64,000 nucleotides of DNA from NCBI GenBank assembly GCA_023957235.1, contig JAMLHI010000003.1:215371-279370 (forward strand), written 5' to 3'. Every line of letters begins with the position of its first letter. The first letter of the stretch is position 1. Origin of the DNA: Chitinophagales bacterium (GTDB lineage: Bacteria > Bacteroidota > Bacteroidia > Chitinophagales > JADIYW01). The notes beneath the pieces are model-generated. The model made no database searches, had not been told where the DNA came from, and was given only the letters and a program-made list of their open reading frames with translations. Both the position numbers and the translations under genes were made by a program. This document shows, piece by piece, positions 35,616-45,248 of the stretch.

Positions 35616-37808
35616 ATGTCAACAACAAGATTTAACGCCCTAGCTGCTTTTTCTTCCAGACCTAAGGTTCAGGTAGATATGCCATCAGCAAAAATTTCTG
35701 ATTTTTTTGCTGAATCTGTTTTTAATGATAAAGCTATGAAAGCTGTCATGTCTAAAGAAACTTACAAAAAGTTGACTGTTTACATGAAAGAAGGCAAAAA
35801 GGTGGACAGAGATTTGGCTGATTCAATTGCTTCTGCAATGAAAGCTTGGGCACTTGAGAAAGGAGCTACCCATTTTACGCATTGGTTTCAGCCATTAACA
35901 GGTACTACAGCTGAAAAGCATGATTCATTTTTTTTACCTATTGACGGTAGTGGAATAGAAGAATTTTCTGCTGATTCTTTGATTCTTCAAGAAACAGATG
36001 GTTCTTCATTTCCATCAGGGGGTATAAGAGCTACTTTTGAAGCAAGAGGTTATACAGCTTGGGACATTACATCTCCGGCTTTCATTATTACAGTAGGAAA
36101 TGGAAAAACACTTTGTATTCCTACAATATTTTTCTCTTATACAGGTCATACTTTAGATTTTAAGACGCCGCTTTTGAAATCTTTGCAAGCAGTCAATCAG
36201 GCAGCCACTGAAGTATGTCAATATTTTGATAGAAATGTCAGTCAAGTCAATACTACCTTGGGGTGGGAACAAGAGTATTTCTTAATAGATTCTGCTATGT
36301 ACTACGCTAGACCCGATTTGGTGATGACAGGACGTACTCTTTTAGGAAAGAGATCTGCAAAAGGTCAACAATTGGAAGATCATTATTTTGGTGCTATCCC
36401 AGAAAGAGTTTATGCATTTATGAGAGATATGGAGATTGAATGCTTGAAGCTGGGTATTCCTATCCGTACCAGACATAATGAAGTAGCACCCTCTCAGTAT
36501 GAGTGTGCACCAATGTATGAAGAGGCCAATTTGGCGGTAGATCACAATCAATTATTGACTGATGTAATGGATAAAGTTTCTTCTAGACATAAATTGAAAG
36601 TTTTAAACCATGAGAAACCATTTGCTGGAGTGAATGGAAGTGGAAAGCATAATAACTGGTCTTTAAGTACTGATACAGGTGTTAATCTTTTATCACCAGG
36701 GAAAACACCACGTACCAATTTGCAATTTTTGACATTTTTTATCAATACGATTGCTGCTGTTAACAAACATGAATCCCTATTGAGGGCAAGTACCGCAACG
36801 CATGGTAACGAACATAGATTAGGCGCGAATGAAGCTCCGCCTGCTATCATCTCAATTTATACTGGTTCTTATCTTAAAGAAGTGTTGGATTTGATTGAAA
36901 ATAGAGTGGATGAAAAAACTTTTGATGAACAAGAGAATCTCAATCTTCGTTTAGAACTTCATAATAAAATCCCTGAAATCATTTGGGATAATACGGATAG
37001 AAACCGTACTTCTCCTTTTGCTTTTACAGGAAATAAATTTGAGTTCAGAATGGTAGGGTCTTCTGCCAACTGTTCAATGCCTATAACGGTCATTAGTGCA
37101 ATAATGGCTGAACAGTTGCGCAAGTTCAAAATAGAAGTAGATGGATTGATTAAGCAAGGAGACTTTAAGGATGTGGCTATCTTAAAGGTATTGAGAAGAT
37201 TGCTTGCAGAGTCTAGAAGAATATTATTTGAAGGGGATAGTTATACAGATGAATGGAAGGAAGAAGCTCAAAGAAGAGGTCTTAGTAATAACAATACAAC
37301 TCCAAAAGCATTAGATGCTTTTGTAAGTGAGGAAGCATTGAAATTGTATGAAGATTTGAATATTATGAATCGCAAAGAAAGCATTGCGAGATATGATATC
37401 ATGTTGCATGATTATGTCAATCATATTCAGATAGAATCCAGAATTTTAGGGGAGATAATATTAAATCAAATTATTCCTGCTTGTATAGAATATCAAAATA
37501 AATTGATTGTTAGTATTGATGGCTTGAAGGAATTGAAGCTAGATAAATCTTTGTATGAGCCGCAATTGAATATTTTGAAAAAAGTGGCTGAAGGTATTGT
37601 CTCATTGATTAATTTGGAAAGTGAAATGAAAGCGCTTCGTGTCAAAGGTAATGACATAGAATCGCATAAAGAACAAGCTGAATTATATTGTAATGAAGTC
37701 AAACCGATTATGGAGAAAATAAGAGCGGTTTCAGATCAATTAGAGACTTTTGTTGAAGATAATTTATGGCCTCTTCCTAAATATAGAGAGATGTTGTTTA
37801 GTAAATAA
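35616..37808 (+). CDS. glnN: Glutamine synthetase type III
   Basis: A large ammonia-assimilating enzyme (glutamate + NH3 + ATP to glutamine) of 730 residues, the GSIII size, far longer than GSI (about 470). Motifs seen: THFTHWFQPLTGTTAEKHDSF near 92, DGSSFPSGGIRATFEARGYTAWD near 128-150, GWEQEYFLID with metal-binding glutamates, VNGSGKHNNWSLST (ATP-site segment), and ASTATHGNEHRLGANEAPPAI near 391. The C-terminal 100 residues form a helical GSIII extension. It is single-gene; no glnB/glnK regulator lies beside it. Together with amt (59.4 kb) it covers ammonium uptake and fixation. Confidence 0.96.
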   Translation: MSTTRFNALAAFSSRPKVQVDMPSAKISDFFAESVFNDKAMKAVMSKETYKKLTVYMKEGKKVDRDLADSIASAMKAWALEKGATHFTHWFQPLTGTTAEKHDSFFLPIDGSGIEEFSADSLILQETDGSSFPSGGIRATFEARGYTAWDITSPAFIITVGNGKTLCIPTIFFSYTGHTLDFKTPLLKSLQAVNQAATEVCQYFDRNVSQVNTTLGWEQEYFLIDSAMYYARPDLVMTGRTLLGKRSAKGQQLEDHYFGAIPERVYAFMRDMEIECLKLGIPIRTRHNEVAPSQYECAPMYEEANLAVDHNQLLTDVMDKVSSRHKLKVLNHEKPFAGVNGSGKHNNWSLSTDTGVNLLSPGKTPRTNLQFLTFFINTIAAVNKHESLLRASTATHGNEHRLGANEAPPAIISIYTGSYLKEVLDLIENRVDEKTFDEQENLNLRLELHNKIPEIIWDNTDRNRTSPFAFTGNKFEFRMVGSSANCSMPITVISAIMAEQLRKFKIEVDGLIKQGDFKDVAILKVLRRLLAESRRILFEGDSYTDEWKEEAQRRGLSNNNTTPKALDAFVSEEALKLYEDLNIMNRKESIARYDIMLHDYVNHIQIESRILGEIILNQIIPACIEYQNKLIVSIDGLKELKLDKSLYEPQLNILKKVAEGIVSLINLESEMKALRVKGNDIESHKEQAELYCNEVKPIMEKIRAVSDQLETFVEDNLWPLPKYREMLFSK

Positions 37809-37924
37809 TTCTAGCTCTCATTTGACTAGCATACTGGCTTACTTTTATTTATCTTTTTATAAGTTTTGATTATTATTGAGAATAATTTGTTTTTGTTCTC
37901 ATAATAATAAGGTATTTTGATGTC

Positions 37925-39286
37925 ATGTTTTTGAGATACTTTAGGTGGGTTGTTTTATTATGTTTTTTAATGAGTCTTCCGGTAAAAGCGCAGGAATGTT
38001 CATCGTTAAATGGAAATTTTGGCTCAAAAATTCTAACACAGAATATCTCAAAGACCACTCAATCATATAAGACTACACAAGACTATTTAGGTAATTCCAT
38101 TAAGCTACAGATGGATGTTTATCAAGGTGTCCTTAGTTGGAACAATAGCTTATTGAATCAGAGACCTGTAGTAATTTTATTTCATGGTGGAGGGTTTAAA
38201 GCTGGAAATAGAAGTACTGGTGCCATGAGATTCTTTGCTGAATATTTTGCTCAAAGAGGATATGTGGCTATTAGTGCAGACTACAGATTGGGATGGAAGG
38301 ACTTTGATAAGACCTTGCTTTGTGGAGGTGGAACCACAAAAGATTATTTGGATGCTCAATATAGGGCTATGCAGGATGAACGCTCATTGGTAAAGTTTCT
38401 GAAAAGCCAGGCTAGTCTTATTAAATTCGATACCAATAGAGTGTTTTTATTCGGAATTAGTTCTGGTGCCACTCTTGTATGCTCAAGATTGGAAGATGAA
38501 TGGATTACTAACGATGGAAATAGGGCTGATAGGCTTGGGTTGCTGGAAGATATGGAAATGAATAATGGATTCTCTTCTGATGTAGCTGGAATTTTGAGTT
38601 TTGCAGGTGCTAATTTGAGTCCTGATATTTCAATTGATTTTTCTACACCTATTGCTTTTTTTCATGGGACGTGTGATAATGCAGTACCTTATGAACAGCA
38701 GTATTTAGCTGGATGTAATAATCTTGGTTATTACTATGGTCCTAAAATATTATCATTGGAATTAGAAAGAAGAAATCTATGTTATAGAAATTATACTTAT
38801 TGTGGATTTGGTCATGATTTGGCAGCTATTGGTGATGAACAGCGAACAGTACCTTGGGCAATGGATGATGTACTGAAAGAATCCATTCATTTTATTCAAG
38901 CGGTTTTATGCAATCAATGTACTTCTCTGATAAAGGTTTCAAATGAGGGTGTCAATGTCCAACCAGTGGCTGAATGTAATCCAATTGCTTTTTATGAGCA
39001 GTGTAAGCCTGATGATATATCAGGAGTAGAAGCCATTAGTTTATCACCTCATCTTTTCCATCATCAGAAAGTGGCATATATCTATTCTCATTTTGATCAG
39101 CCTGTAAATTTATTTCTGAATATCTTTAATATGAATGGTGCTGTTGTTGAATCAATAGCATTGCAGATTCCTCAAGGGCCTTATAGTTCAAGTGTTGCTA
39201 TTGAGTTATTGGACGAAGGTGTATATTTATATCAGTTTGTTGATGGCAAAAAGATTTATGCATCAGGGAAAATATGGAAGATATAA
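37925..39286 (+). CDS. Secreted alpha/beta hydrolase (esterase-like) with C-terminal sorting-type domain
   Basis: A protein of 453 residues. A signal peptide ends at LMSLPVKAQ (residue about 23). The catalytic domain (60-340) carries LFHGGGFKAGNRSTGAMRFF, the oxyanion HGG motif of the hormone-sensitive lipase/carboxylesterase group, SADYRLGW, and the nucleophile elbow FGISSGATLV. Late HGTCDNAVPYEQQ and CGFGHDLAAIG give the candidate Asp and His. The last 80 residues (from ISLSPHLFHHQ) look like a T9SS type A sorting domain: IFNMNGAVVES in the middle and GVYLYQFVDG near the end. Substrate is not known. It probably acts on the cell surface or outside. Confidence 0.78.
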   Translation: MFLRYFRWVVLLCFLMSLPVKAQECSSLNGNFGSKILTQNISKTTQSYKTTQDYLGNSIKLQMDVYQGVLSWNNSLLNQRPVVILFHGGGFKAGNRSTGAMRFFAEYFAQRGYVAISADYRLGWKDFDKTLLCGGGTTKDYLDAQYRAMQDERSLVKFLKSQASLIKFDTNRVFLFGISSGATLVCSRLEDEWITNDGNRADRLGLLEDMEMNNGFSSDVAGILSFAGANLSPDISIDFSTPIAFFHGTCDNAVPYEQQYLAGCNNLGYYYGPKILSLELERRNLCYRNYTYCGFGHDLAAIGDEQRTVPWAMDDVLKESIHFIQAVLCNQCTSLIKVSNEGVNVQPVAECNPIAFYEQCKPDDISGVEAISLSPHLFHHQKVAYIYSHFDQPVNLFLNIFNMNGAVVESIALQIPQGPYSSSVAIELLDEGVYLYQFVDGKKIYASGKIWKI

Positions 39287-39346
39287 AAATAAAATATATG
39301 CTTCAATGCTAAGTTCGATTAGTTGAATAATCGTAAATTTGTCTTA

Positions 39347-40477
39347 ATGAAAATCAATTGGAGGGAGATACCTTCTCCATGTTATGTATTGGAGGAGGAG
39401 AGATTAATAAAAAATCTTCAATTAATGAAGTATGTTCAAGAAAGTGCAAGTGTAGATATTATTTGTGCATTAAAAGGTTATTCTCTGCATGCCACTTTCC
39501 CTACGCTACTTCAATATTTGCATGGAGCAACAGCGAGTTCTCTTCATGAAGCCCGATTGGTCTATGAAAAAATGGGAGTGAAAGCTCATACTTATTGTGC
39601 GGTATATGTACCCCAAGATTTTGATGAGATTCAAAATTATTCTAGCCATTTAACTTTTAATTCTTTATCTGAATATAATAGATGGAAAGACAAAGTTGCA
39701 GAAGGAATCAGCTGTGGACTGAGAGTTAATCCTGGTTATAGTGAAGTAGGTACCGAATTATATAATCCTTGTGCTCCCAATTCTAGATTGGGGATTGCCA
39801 GAAATTTAATAGGTGATACTTTGCCAGAAGGAATAGAAGGCCTTCATTTTCATGCACTTTGTGAAAATAATTCTTATACATTAGAAAGAGTTTTGCTTTC
39901 CTTTATGGGATTATATGATGACTTATTGAAGCAAGTCAAATGGGTAAACTTTGGTGGCGGTCATTTAATGACGAAAGAAGGATATGATATAGAACATTTG
40001 ATAAAGATTTTAAGACAATTTAGATTGCAATACCCCAATATTGAACAAGTCATATTAGAACCAGGTAGTGCAGTAGGATGGCAGACTGGTTATCTGATGA
40101 GTACAATTTTAGATATCGTACAAAACGATAAATTGCCTATAGCAATGCTAGATGTTTCATTTACCTGCCACATGCCAGATTGTCTAGAAATGCCTTATCA
40201 GCCAAAAATTTTAAACATTTCAGAGCATGGGAAATATGAATATTATATGGGAGGGTTGAGCTGTCTAGCAGGAGATTATATGGGAACTTGGAAATTTGAG
40301 CAGCCTCTAAATATTGGAGATAAAGTGATTTTTGATGATATGATACATTATACAATGGTCAAGACAAGTACTTTTAATGGAATTAATTTGCCAAGTATTG
40401 GAATTTGGAGTTTGACACAAAAGTTTCAGTTGTTGAATTCTTATGGGTATGAAGACTATGCTTCAAGATTATCATAG
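39347..40477 (+). CDS. nspC: Carboxynorspermidine/carboxyspermidine decarboxylase
   Basis: A PLP enzyme of the alanine racemase-fold decarboxylase group, 376 residues from ATG 39347; an upstream TTG at 39323 would add eight residues. The PLP lysine is Lys43 in ICALKGYSLHATF, and TASSLHEARLV, LRVNPGYSEVGTELYNPCAPNSRLGI, HFHALCENN, NFGGGHLMTKEGYD and LEPGSAVGWQTG follow in the usual NspC order. CHMPDCLEMPYQP is the family-specific late motif. The enzyme decarboxylates carboxy(nor)spermidine in the alternative polyamine route. The partner carboxyspermidine dehydrogenase gene is not in the window. Confidence 0.93.
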   Translation: MKINWREIPSPCYVLEEERLIKNLQLMKYVQESASVDIICALKGYSLHATFPTLLQYLHGATASSLHEARLVYEKMGVKAHTYCAVYVPQDFDEIQNYSSHLTFNSLSEYNRWKDKVAEGISCGLRVNPGYSEVGTELYNPCAPNSRLGIARNLIGDTLPEGIEGLHFHALCENNSYTLERVLLSFMGLYDDLLKQVKWVNFGGGHLMTKEGYDIEHLIKILRQFRLQYPNIEQVILEPGSAVGWQTGYLMSTILDIVQNDKLPIAMLDVSFTCHMPDCLEMPYQPKILNISEHGKYEYYMGGLSCLAGDYMGTWKFEQPLNIGDKVIFDDMIHYTMVKTSTFNGINLPSIGIWSLTQKFQLLNSYGYEDYASRLS

Positions 40478-40510
40478 TTATTTTTTGATTGTAAGAAGAA
40501 ATATAGAGAG

Positions 40511-40906
40511 ATGTTTAAAATTGAAATTTATATTGATAAGCTGATTAAAGAAGCAGAAAGGATATCTAATGAACACCAGCTGGTCAGCAAGCTTATAGAT
40601 ATAGCATTTGAAAAAATTGGGCAATCCGCAGGTCAGGTGCTTGATTTTGAAAGTCAAGTTTCAGCTATAGGCAGAATGTTGAAAGCTTGGTATGCCAGAG
40701 AATATACAGGATTGTCAAAACAAGCTGTCATAAGTTTGGTGGCTTCTTTAATATATGTAGTGAATCCATTGGATTTTATTCCTGATTTTATTCCAGTAAT
40801 TGGTAGGTTGGACGATAAATTGGTATTGGGCTATTTAATAAAAAAAATGAATAGTGAGATTCAAAAGTTCATGGCATGGGAAGAATTGCAAAACGAAAAT
40901 TCTTAA
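40511..40906 (+). CDS. YkvA-like DUF1232 protein
   Basis: A small protein of 131 residues. The DUF1232 core is in VSLVASLIYVVNPLDFIPDFIPVIGRLDDKLVLG (about 78-112): a hydrophobic helix followed by the NPLDxIPDxIPxxGxLDD motif that defines the family. The N-terminal half is helical and charged. Members are membrane-associated proteins of unknown function. It starts 33 bases after nspC on the same strand and may be co-transcribed. Confidence 0.85.
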   Translation: MFKIEIYIDKLIKEAERISNEHQLVSKLIDIAFEKIGQSAGQVLDFESQVSAIGRMLKAWYAREYTGLSKQAVISLVASLIYVVNPLDFIPDFIPVIGRLDDKLVLGYLIKKMNSEIQKFMAWEELQNENS

Positions 40907-40959
40907 ACTTTGTTAGTTTTTCAGGAACTTTTGTGTTTTAATAAATAGTTTTCACACTT

Positions 40960-41667
40960 TTGGATAGTTTTAAGCAAAAGAATTTAATTGATTTGAGATA
41001 CATATTTTTATTATTGGTCACATCAATGATGGGTTATACAAATCTAAAAGCTCAGCCATTTGTATATCCCAAAAGAATGGTCGTTCAGTTTTCAGGGATG
41101 ATTAAAGATGTCATTAGTAATGCTCCGATTCCTTTTGCTATTGTTTATGTAGATAGGGAAAAGCGTGGTACTGTTTCTACTATTGATGGATTTTATTCGT
41201 TTGCTGTAGCTCAAGGCGATGTCGTTTTGTTTAAATCTATTGGCTACAAACCGTATAAATTTGAAGTTCCGATAGATATGATGGGGGATAGTTATTTCAA
41301 AGATATCTATATGGAGAGAGAAACCTATTCTTTAGACACAATCACAATTTACCCATTGCCTAGACCACATCAACTTCGGCAAGCTATTGCAAACTTAGAT
41401 TTGCCTGAAGATATGGTAGCACTTGCCAAAAAGACAATTGAAAAGTCAAAATTAGATGAATTGACTAAGGCTACTCGCTATGATGGGAATGAGAACTTCA
41501 ATCAATATTTAAAGAATCAGGTTCAATCTTATTATCACTATGGACAACCAGCTCCGATACGCTTATTTGATGCATTTAGTTGGGCTGAATTTATCAAATC
41601 ACTCAAGAAAAAAAATAAATCTTTTGGTTCAGATAAAGATGGTGGGCTAGGATTGCCAGAGTATTAA
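40960..41667 (+). CDS. CarboxypepD_reg-like domain protein, secreted
   Basis: A protein of 235 residues. From TTG 40960 the N-terminus has a signal-like segment (RYIFLLLVTSMMGYTNLKAQ); the first in-frame ATG (near 41026) would delete most of it, so TTG is preferred. A CarboxypepD_reg-like beta-sandwich follows (about 45-120): FSGMIKDVISNAPIPFAIVYVDREKRGTVSTIDGFYSFAV with DVVLFKSIGYKPYKF. The C-terminal half is polar with a LPRPHQLRQAIANLDLPEDM stretch found in related Bacteroidota envelope proteins. There is no TonB-dependent barrel, so it is a stand-alone domain protein. Function unknown. Confidence 0.7.
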   Translation: MDSFKQKNLIDLRYIFLLLVTSMMGYTNLKAQPFVYPKRMVVQFSGMIKDVISNAPIPFAIVYVDREKRGTVSTIDGFYSFAVAQGDVVLFKSIGYKPYKFEVPIDMMGDSYFKDIYMERETYSLDTITIYPLPRPHQLRQAIANLDLPEDMVALAKKTIEKSKLDELTKATRYDGNENFNQYLKNQVQSYYHYGQPAPIRLFDAFSWAEFIKSLKKKNKSFGSDKDGGLGLPEY

Positions 41668-41750
41668 TATTTCTCTTTTTATTACTTGCCTTCTATTTGC
41701 CATTCATATTCATTAACATTTCAAATCCCCCTTTGTCGATTTAATTTCGT

Positions 41751-41758
41751 TAATTTTG
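41751..41758 (+). promoter_or_regulatory. Putative -7 box of the sigma factor gene
   Basis: TAATTTTG fits the TAnnTTTG element and ends 18 bases before ATG 41777. A TTTG at 41732-41735 is only 15 bases away, shorter than usual. Confidence 0.35.
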
Positions 41759-41776
41759 TATTCAAATAAATTAGTT

Positions 41777-42289
41777 ATGGCGAATATGGAATTTAGTAAT
41801 AAAGTAGTTGATTTACACTTGTCTTTGAAACCATTTGCATTGAAGTTGACTAGAGATATGGATGATGCAGAAGATTTAATTCAAGAGACAATGTTTCGTG
41901 CGATTTCCAATGAAGATAAGTTTGAAAATGGTACCAAGTTGAAAGCTTGGTTATATACTATAATGAAAAATATTTTTATCAATAATTATAGAAAGAAAAT
42001 AAAGAGAAATACTATTGTTGATACAAGTGATAATCAATATTTCATTGATTCTATTTTGCATACTACAACAAATGCAGCTGAAATGGCATTTGTTAATAAA
42101 GATATTGAAAGAGCAATACTTAATTTGTCTAATGAATTCAGAGTGCCTTTTATGATGCACTACAAAGGATATAAGTACCACGAGATTGCCGAAAAGCTGA
42201 ATCTGCCTTTAGGAACAGTAAAAAGTAGAATATTCTTTGCAAGAAAAGATTTGAAAGAAAGACTTAGTCAATACAAATCATTTATTTAA
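41777..42289 (+). CDS. RNA polymerase sigma factor, ECF-type
   Basis: A sigma-70 family protein of 170 residues from ATG 41777; the frame also allows TTG 41756. Region 2 (about 5-75) shows LKLTRDMDDAEDLIQETMFRAISN and LKAWLYTIMKNIFINNYRKK, matching the ECF sigma r2 core. Region 4 (about 110-165) shows VPFMMHYKGYKYHEIAEKLNLPLGTVKSRIFFARKDLK, the promoter -35 recognition helix-turn-helix. There is no anti-sigma gene beside it. It ends four bases into the convergent xerD gene. The trigger and regulon are unknown. Confidence 0.92.
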   Translation: MANMEFSNKVVDLHLSLKPFALKLTRDMDDAEDLIQETMFRAISNEDKFENGTKLKAWLYTIMKNIFINNYRKKIKRNTIVDTSDNQYFIDSILHTTTNAAEMAFVNKDIERAILNLSNEFRVPFMMHYKGYKYHEIAEKLNLPLGTVKSRIFFARKDLKERLSQYKSFI

Positions 42290-43188
42290 TAAGAGTCTTT
42301 AAATCTAGGATGATATTTTTGAAGCGAACTTCTCAAATATTCTTGATTGAGATGAGTATAGATTTCAGTAGTTGTTATAGATGAATGCCCTAACATCATC
42401 TGTACAGCTCTGAGGTCTGCCCCTCTTTCTACTAGATGAGTTGCAAAGGAATGTCTAAGGGTGTGAGGGCTGATATCTTTATGAATCCCTGCTTGATTGA
42501 CTAATTCTTTTAAAAATGTAAACACCATTACTCTGCTAATTGGTTTGCCTCTTCGGTTTAAGAAAAGTATATCATCATATATAGGATAATGATGCCATTG
42601 CGGTCGAATATAGCTTAGATATGTTTTGATACTATCAAGAGCAGATTGACCGATAGGTATTAATCTTTCTTTATTGCCTTTTCCTATTACCCTTATGATT
42701 TCATCATTCCAATAAATATGAGATGATTGCAAAGAAATGAGTTCCGAGACTCTCAGTCCACAGCTATAAAGTGTTTCTATCATTGCTTTATTGCGAACAT
42801 GCTCAGGGCGACTTAAATCGAGCATAGATAAAATTAAATCTATCTCTTCCAAAGAGAGAACGTCAGGTAGTTTTCTAGATAGTTTGGGTGACTCTATGAG
42901 TTCCAAAGGTGAAACAGTGAGTAGTTGTTCTAAAATCAGATAGTTGTAAAATGATTTTAACCCAGATAGTATTCTAGCTTGACTACTGTTACTCAGCCCT
43001 ATATCATAGAGAGAAGCTAAAAAGTATTCAATATCTTTTGTCTGTATCTCAACTGGAGAGGAAGTAGAGCAATTGTTTTTCAATAAATAGACATCATGTA
43101 AATAGGCTTCCACTGAATGTTTGGACATCCCTTTTTCGGTGATTAAATATGCTTTGAATAATTGAATAGCAAAGTCCCAAGTCATCAT
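42286..43188 (-). CDS. xerD: Site-specific tyrosine recombinase XerD-like
   Basis: A tyrosine recombinase of 300 residues. The N-terminal SAM-like DNA-binding domain (about 5-88) contains FKAYLITEKGMSKHSVEAYLHDV. The catalytic domain has the Arg in TLYSCGLRVSELISLQ, Lys in RVIGKGNKERLIPIG, the HxxR motif in ISPHTLRHSFATHLVERGADLRAVQMMLGHSSI, and the nucleophile Tyr in TTTEIYTHLNQEYL. Length and organisation are those of chromosomal XerC/XerD, which resolve chromosome dimers at dif; no integron, phage or element genes surround it, so it is a housekeeping copy. No dif site was identified in the window. Confidence 0.92.
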   Translation of the reverse strand: MMTWDFAIQLFKAYLITEKGMSKHSVEAYLHDVYLLKNNCSTSSPVEIQTKDIEYFLASLYDIGLSNSSQARILSGLKSFYNYLILEQLLTVSPLELIESPKLSRKLPDVLSLEEIDLILSMLDLSRPEHVRNKAMIETLYSCGLRVSELISLQSSHIYWNDEIIRVIGKGNKERLIPIGQSALDSIKTYLSYIRPQWHHYPIYDDILFLNRRGKPISRVMVFTFLKELVNQAGIHKDISPHTLRHSFATHLVERGADLRAVQMMLGHSSITTTEIYTHLNQEYLRSSLQKYHPRFKDSY

Positions 43189-43347
43189 TGGATAAAATTA
43201 AAGAATTTTATCCTCCTTTTGAGAAGTTTGCTAAAGTGACTTTCTGAATTTGATAGTTAGGAAAAAAAGACCTAATAAAATGTATTTTCTTATAGATGCA
43301 TTGTATTTTTATAAACGTAAAAGTTTAAGAATATAGTACTTGAATGA

Positions 43348-45066
43348 ATGGCAAAGTCTAAAGATGTTTTTACGAGATTAAGTTTTTTTATAGTTCTATC
43401 TTTTTTATTTTATCCAAGTATTTCAATAGCACAGTATGAGATTTTATTGCATAAGCCTTACGGGCAGAATGTTGATGGAATTCATTCTATGTACAGAGAT
43501 TTGATTAATATCAATGATTCTTTAAAACGAGCAGAAAAGGCCCAAGAAATTAAAAGATTTGCACTTCAACATAATGATCAAACCTTAGCATTAAATGTCG
43601 ATTTTTTTCTCAATTTTTGGAATTCTTTTTACCAAAATCAACCTAAAGAAATCTCATTATTAAAGTTGAAAAGGCAAGTTGACAAATATTTTCATAAAGA
43701 TATTGATTTTCTTTATGAGCGGTCACTTAGAGCTTTAGCAGAGTATTATTGGAAGATTGAACAGAATTATGAATTAGCTTTTGAACAATATTTGATATTA
43801 GATAGTAGAATAGAACAAATAAATTCTGAAGATTATCCTGAAAAAGCTAGAGACTTGATGCAGATAGGGGAAGCTTATTATTATTTTCAAGATTATCATT
43901 TGGCAATATCTTATTTTAAAAAAGCTATAGTTATTCCTGAAACTCCTTTTAATTCAGGAGTTATAAATTCAGCTAGAAATACAATGGGTCTTTGTTATCA
44001 GGAACTTCATCAATTTGATAGTGCAGCTGCTTGTTTTAATAAAATACTGATTTCTGAATTTCCAGAAGCAATAGCATGGAAAAAAATTGCTAGAGGTAAT
44101 TTGGGAGCTAATCTTTATTTTAAAGGTGATTATGACAAGGCAATACCTTTAATAGAAGATGACTTGTCAAGTTCTATAGAAATAAATGATTTTGGGAGTT
44201 GTGCTGGAGCTGCGATTGGATTGGCAGATATTCATTTATTAAAAGGTAACTTAAGTATTTCTAAAAAATATATTGATTTAGCAAGACACTATATATATAA
44301 ATCTGGTCAAAAAGATAGAAATAAAAATCTATTCTCTATTATGAGTAAATGGTGCATAGCAAATGATAATAAAGAATTGTCACTAAAGTATATTGACTCT
44401 ACAGTTTTGGCTATTGAAGAGTATAATAAGAAGTATAGTGCATTGAATGTATTGCGTGCTCAGCAAAAGATTGATTTGCAGAATTTGAAAATTCAAAATT
44501 CAGAAAGAGAAAGAGATGTTCAAAGAAGAATTGCTATAAGAAATACACTTGCTTTAGTGGTTATAATATTAATTATCATTCTTGTTCTCGTTTATTATGT
44601 CCAAAAAAAGAAGCAATTGGAAAAAGATGCTGAAATCAGAAGTGCAAATCATATAATTGAAAATTCAAAATATCAGCTGAAGGCTTTTATGGAACAAGTA
44701 TTATTAAAAAATAGTTTGATTCGTGATTTAGAACGTAAGATAAAACATATTGATATTGATAATCAAAATATTTTGTTGGAGCTACAGCAGAAAACTATAC
44801 TAACGGAAGAAGACTGGCAACAATTTAAAATACTTTTTGAAAAGGTACATGAAGGTTTTTTATTAAGATTGAAAGATAAGTTCCCAGAATTATCATCTGC
44901 AGAAATTAGATTTATGTCCTTGGCAAAGCTTAGGTTTTCAAATAAAGAGATGGCAGCTACATTAGGAGTTTCTCCACAAAGTGTTAGAACTAACTGGTAT
45001 CGGATTAGGAAAAAAATCAATCTAAATGAAAATATCTCCTTAGATGATTTAGTAAATAGTATCTGA
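43348..45066 (+). CDS. Membrane TPR protein with C-terminal helix-turn-helix regulator
   Basis: A protein of 572 residues. It starts with a signal/anchor (LSFFIVLSFLFYPSISIAQ), then a periplasmic tetratricopeptide region (about 95-330; SYFKKAIVIPETPFN and ADIHLLKGNLSISKKY are typical helices), a membrane helix (about 397-418, LALVVIILIIILVLVYYV), a cytoplasmic coiled coil (about 420-480) and a LuxR-like helix-turn-helix (about 515-570; SSAEIRFMSLAKLRFSNKEMAATLGVSPQSVRTNWYRIRKK). It is a one-component transmembrane regulator of a kind common in Bacteroidota. It precedes a giant secreted protein by 182 bases on the same strand, which makes that gene a possible target. Ligand unknown. Confidence 0.8.
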   Translation: MAKSKDVFTRLSFFIVLSFLFYPSISIAQYEILLHKPYGQNVDGIHSMYRDLININDSLKRAEKAQEIKRFALQHNDQTLALNVDFFLNFWNSFYQNQPKEISLLKLKRQVDKYFHKDIDFLYERSLRALAEYYWKIEQNYELAFEQYLILDSRIEQINSEDYPEKARDLMQIGEAYYYFQDYHLAISYFKKAIVIPETPFNSGVINSARNTMGLCYQELHQFDSAAACFNKILISEFPEAIAWKKIARGNLGANLYFKGDYDKAIPLIEDDLSSSIEINDFGSCAGAAIGLADIHLLKGNLSISKKYIDLARHYIYKSGQKDRNKNLFSIMSKWCIANDNKELSLKYIDSTVLAIEEYNKKYSALNVLRAQQKIDLQNLKIQNSERERDVQRRIAIRNTLALVVIILIIILVLVYYVQKKKQLEKDAEIRSANHIIENSKYQLKAFMEQVLLKNSLIRDLERKIKHIDIDNQNILLELQQKTILTEEDWQQFKILFEKVHEGFLLRLKDKFPELSSAEIRFMSLAKLRFSNKEMAATLGVSPQSVRTNWYRIRKKINLNENISLDDLVNSI

Positions 45067-45248
45067 AATAATAAATTTTTTATTCGATAAGATAAGCTGT
45101 TTTTTAGTGATTTATTTTTAATACCCTATTTTTAAAAAGTATAAATTATACAATAATAAGCAATTAGAGTTTTGTGACTTTTTTGTGACTCCTTATTTTT
45201 TACTATAAATGGATACAAAAAATAATTTTAAGTATTCAATTATTCTAT

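Noticed and set aside
42286..43188. XerD-like gene as a sign of an integrated element
   Set aside because: Sequence and length are those of housekeeping XerC/D, and no mobile genes or attachment repeats are nearby.
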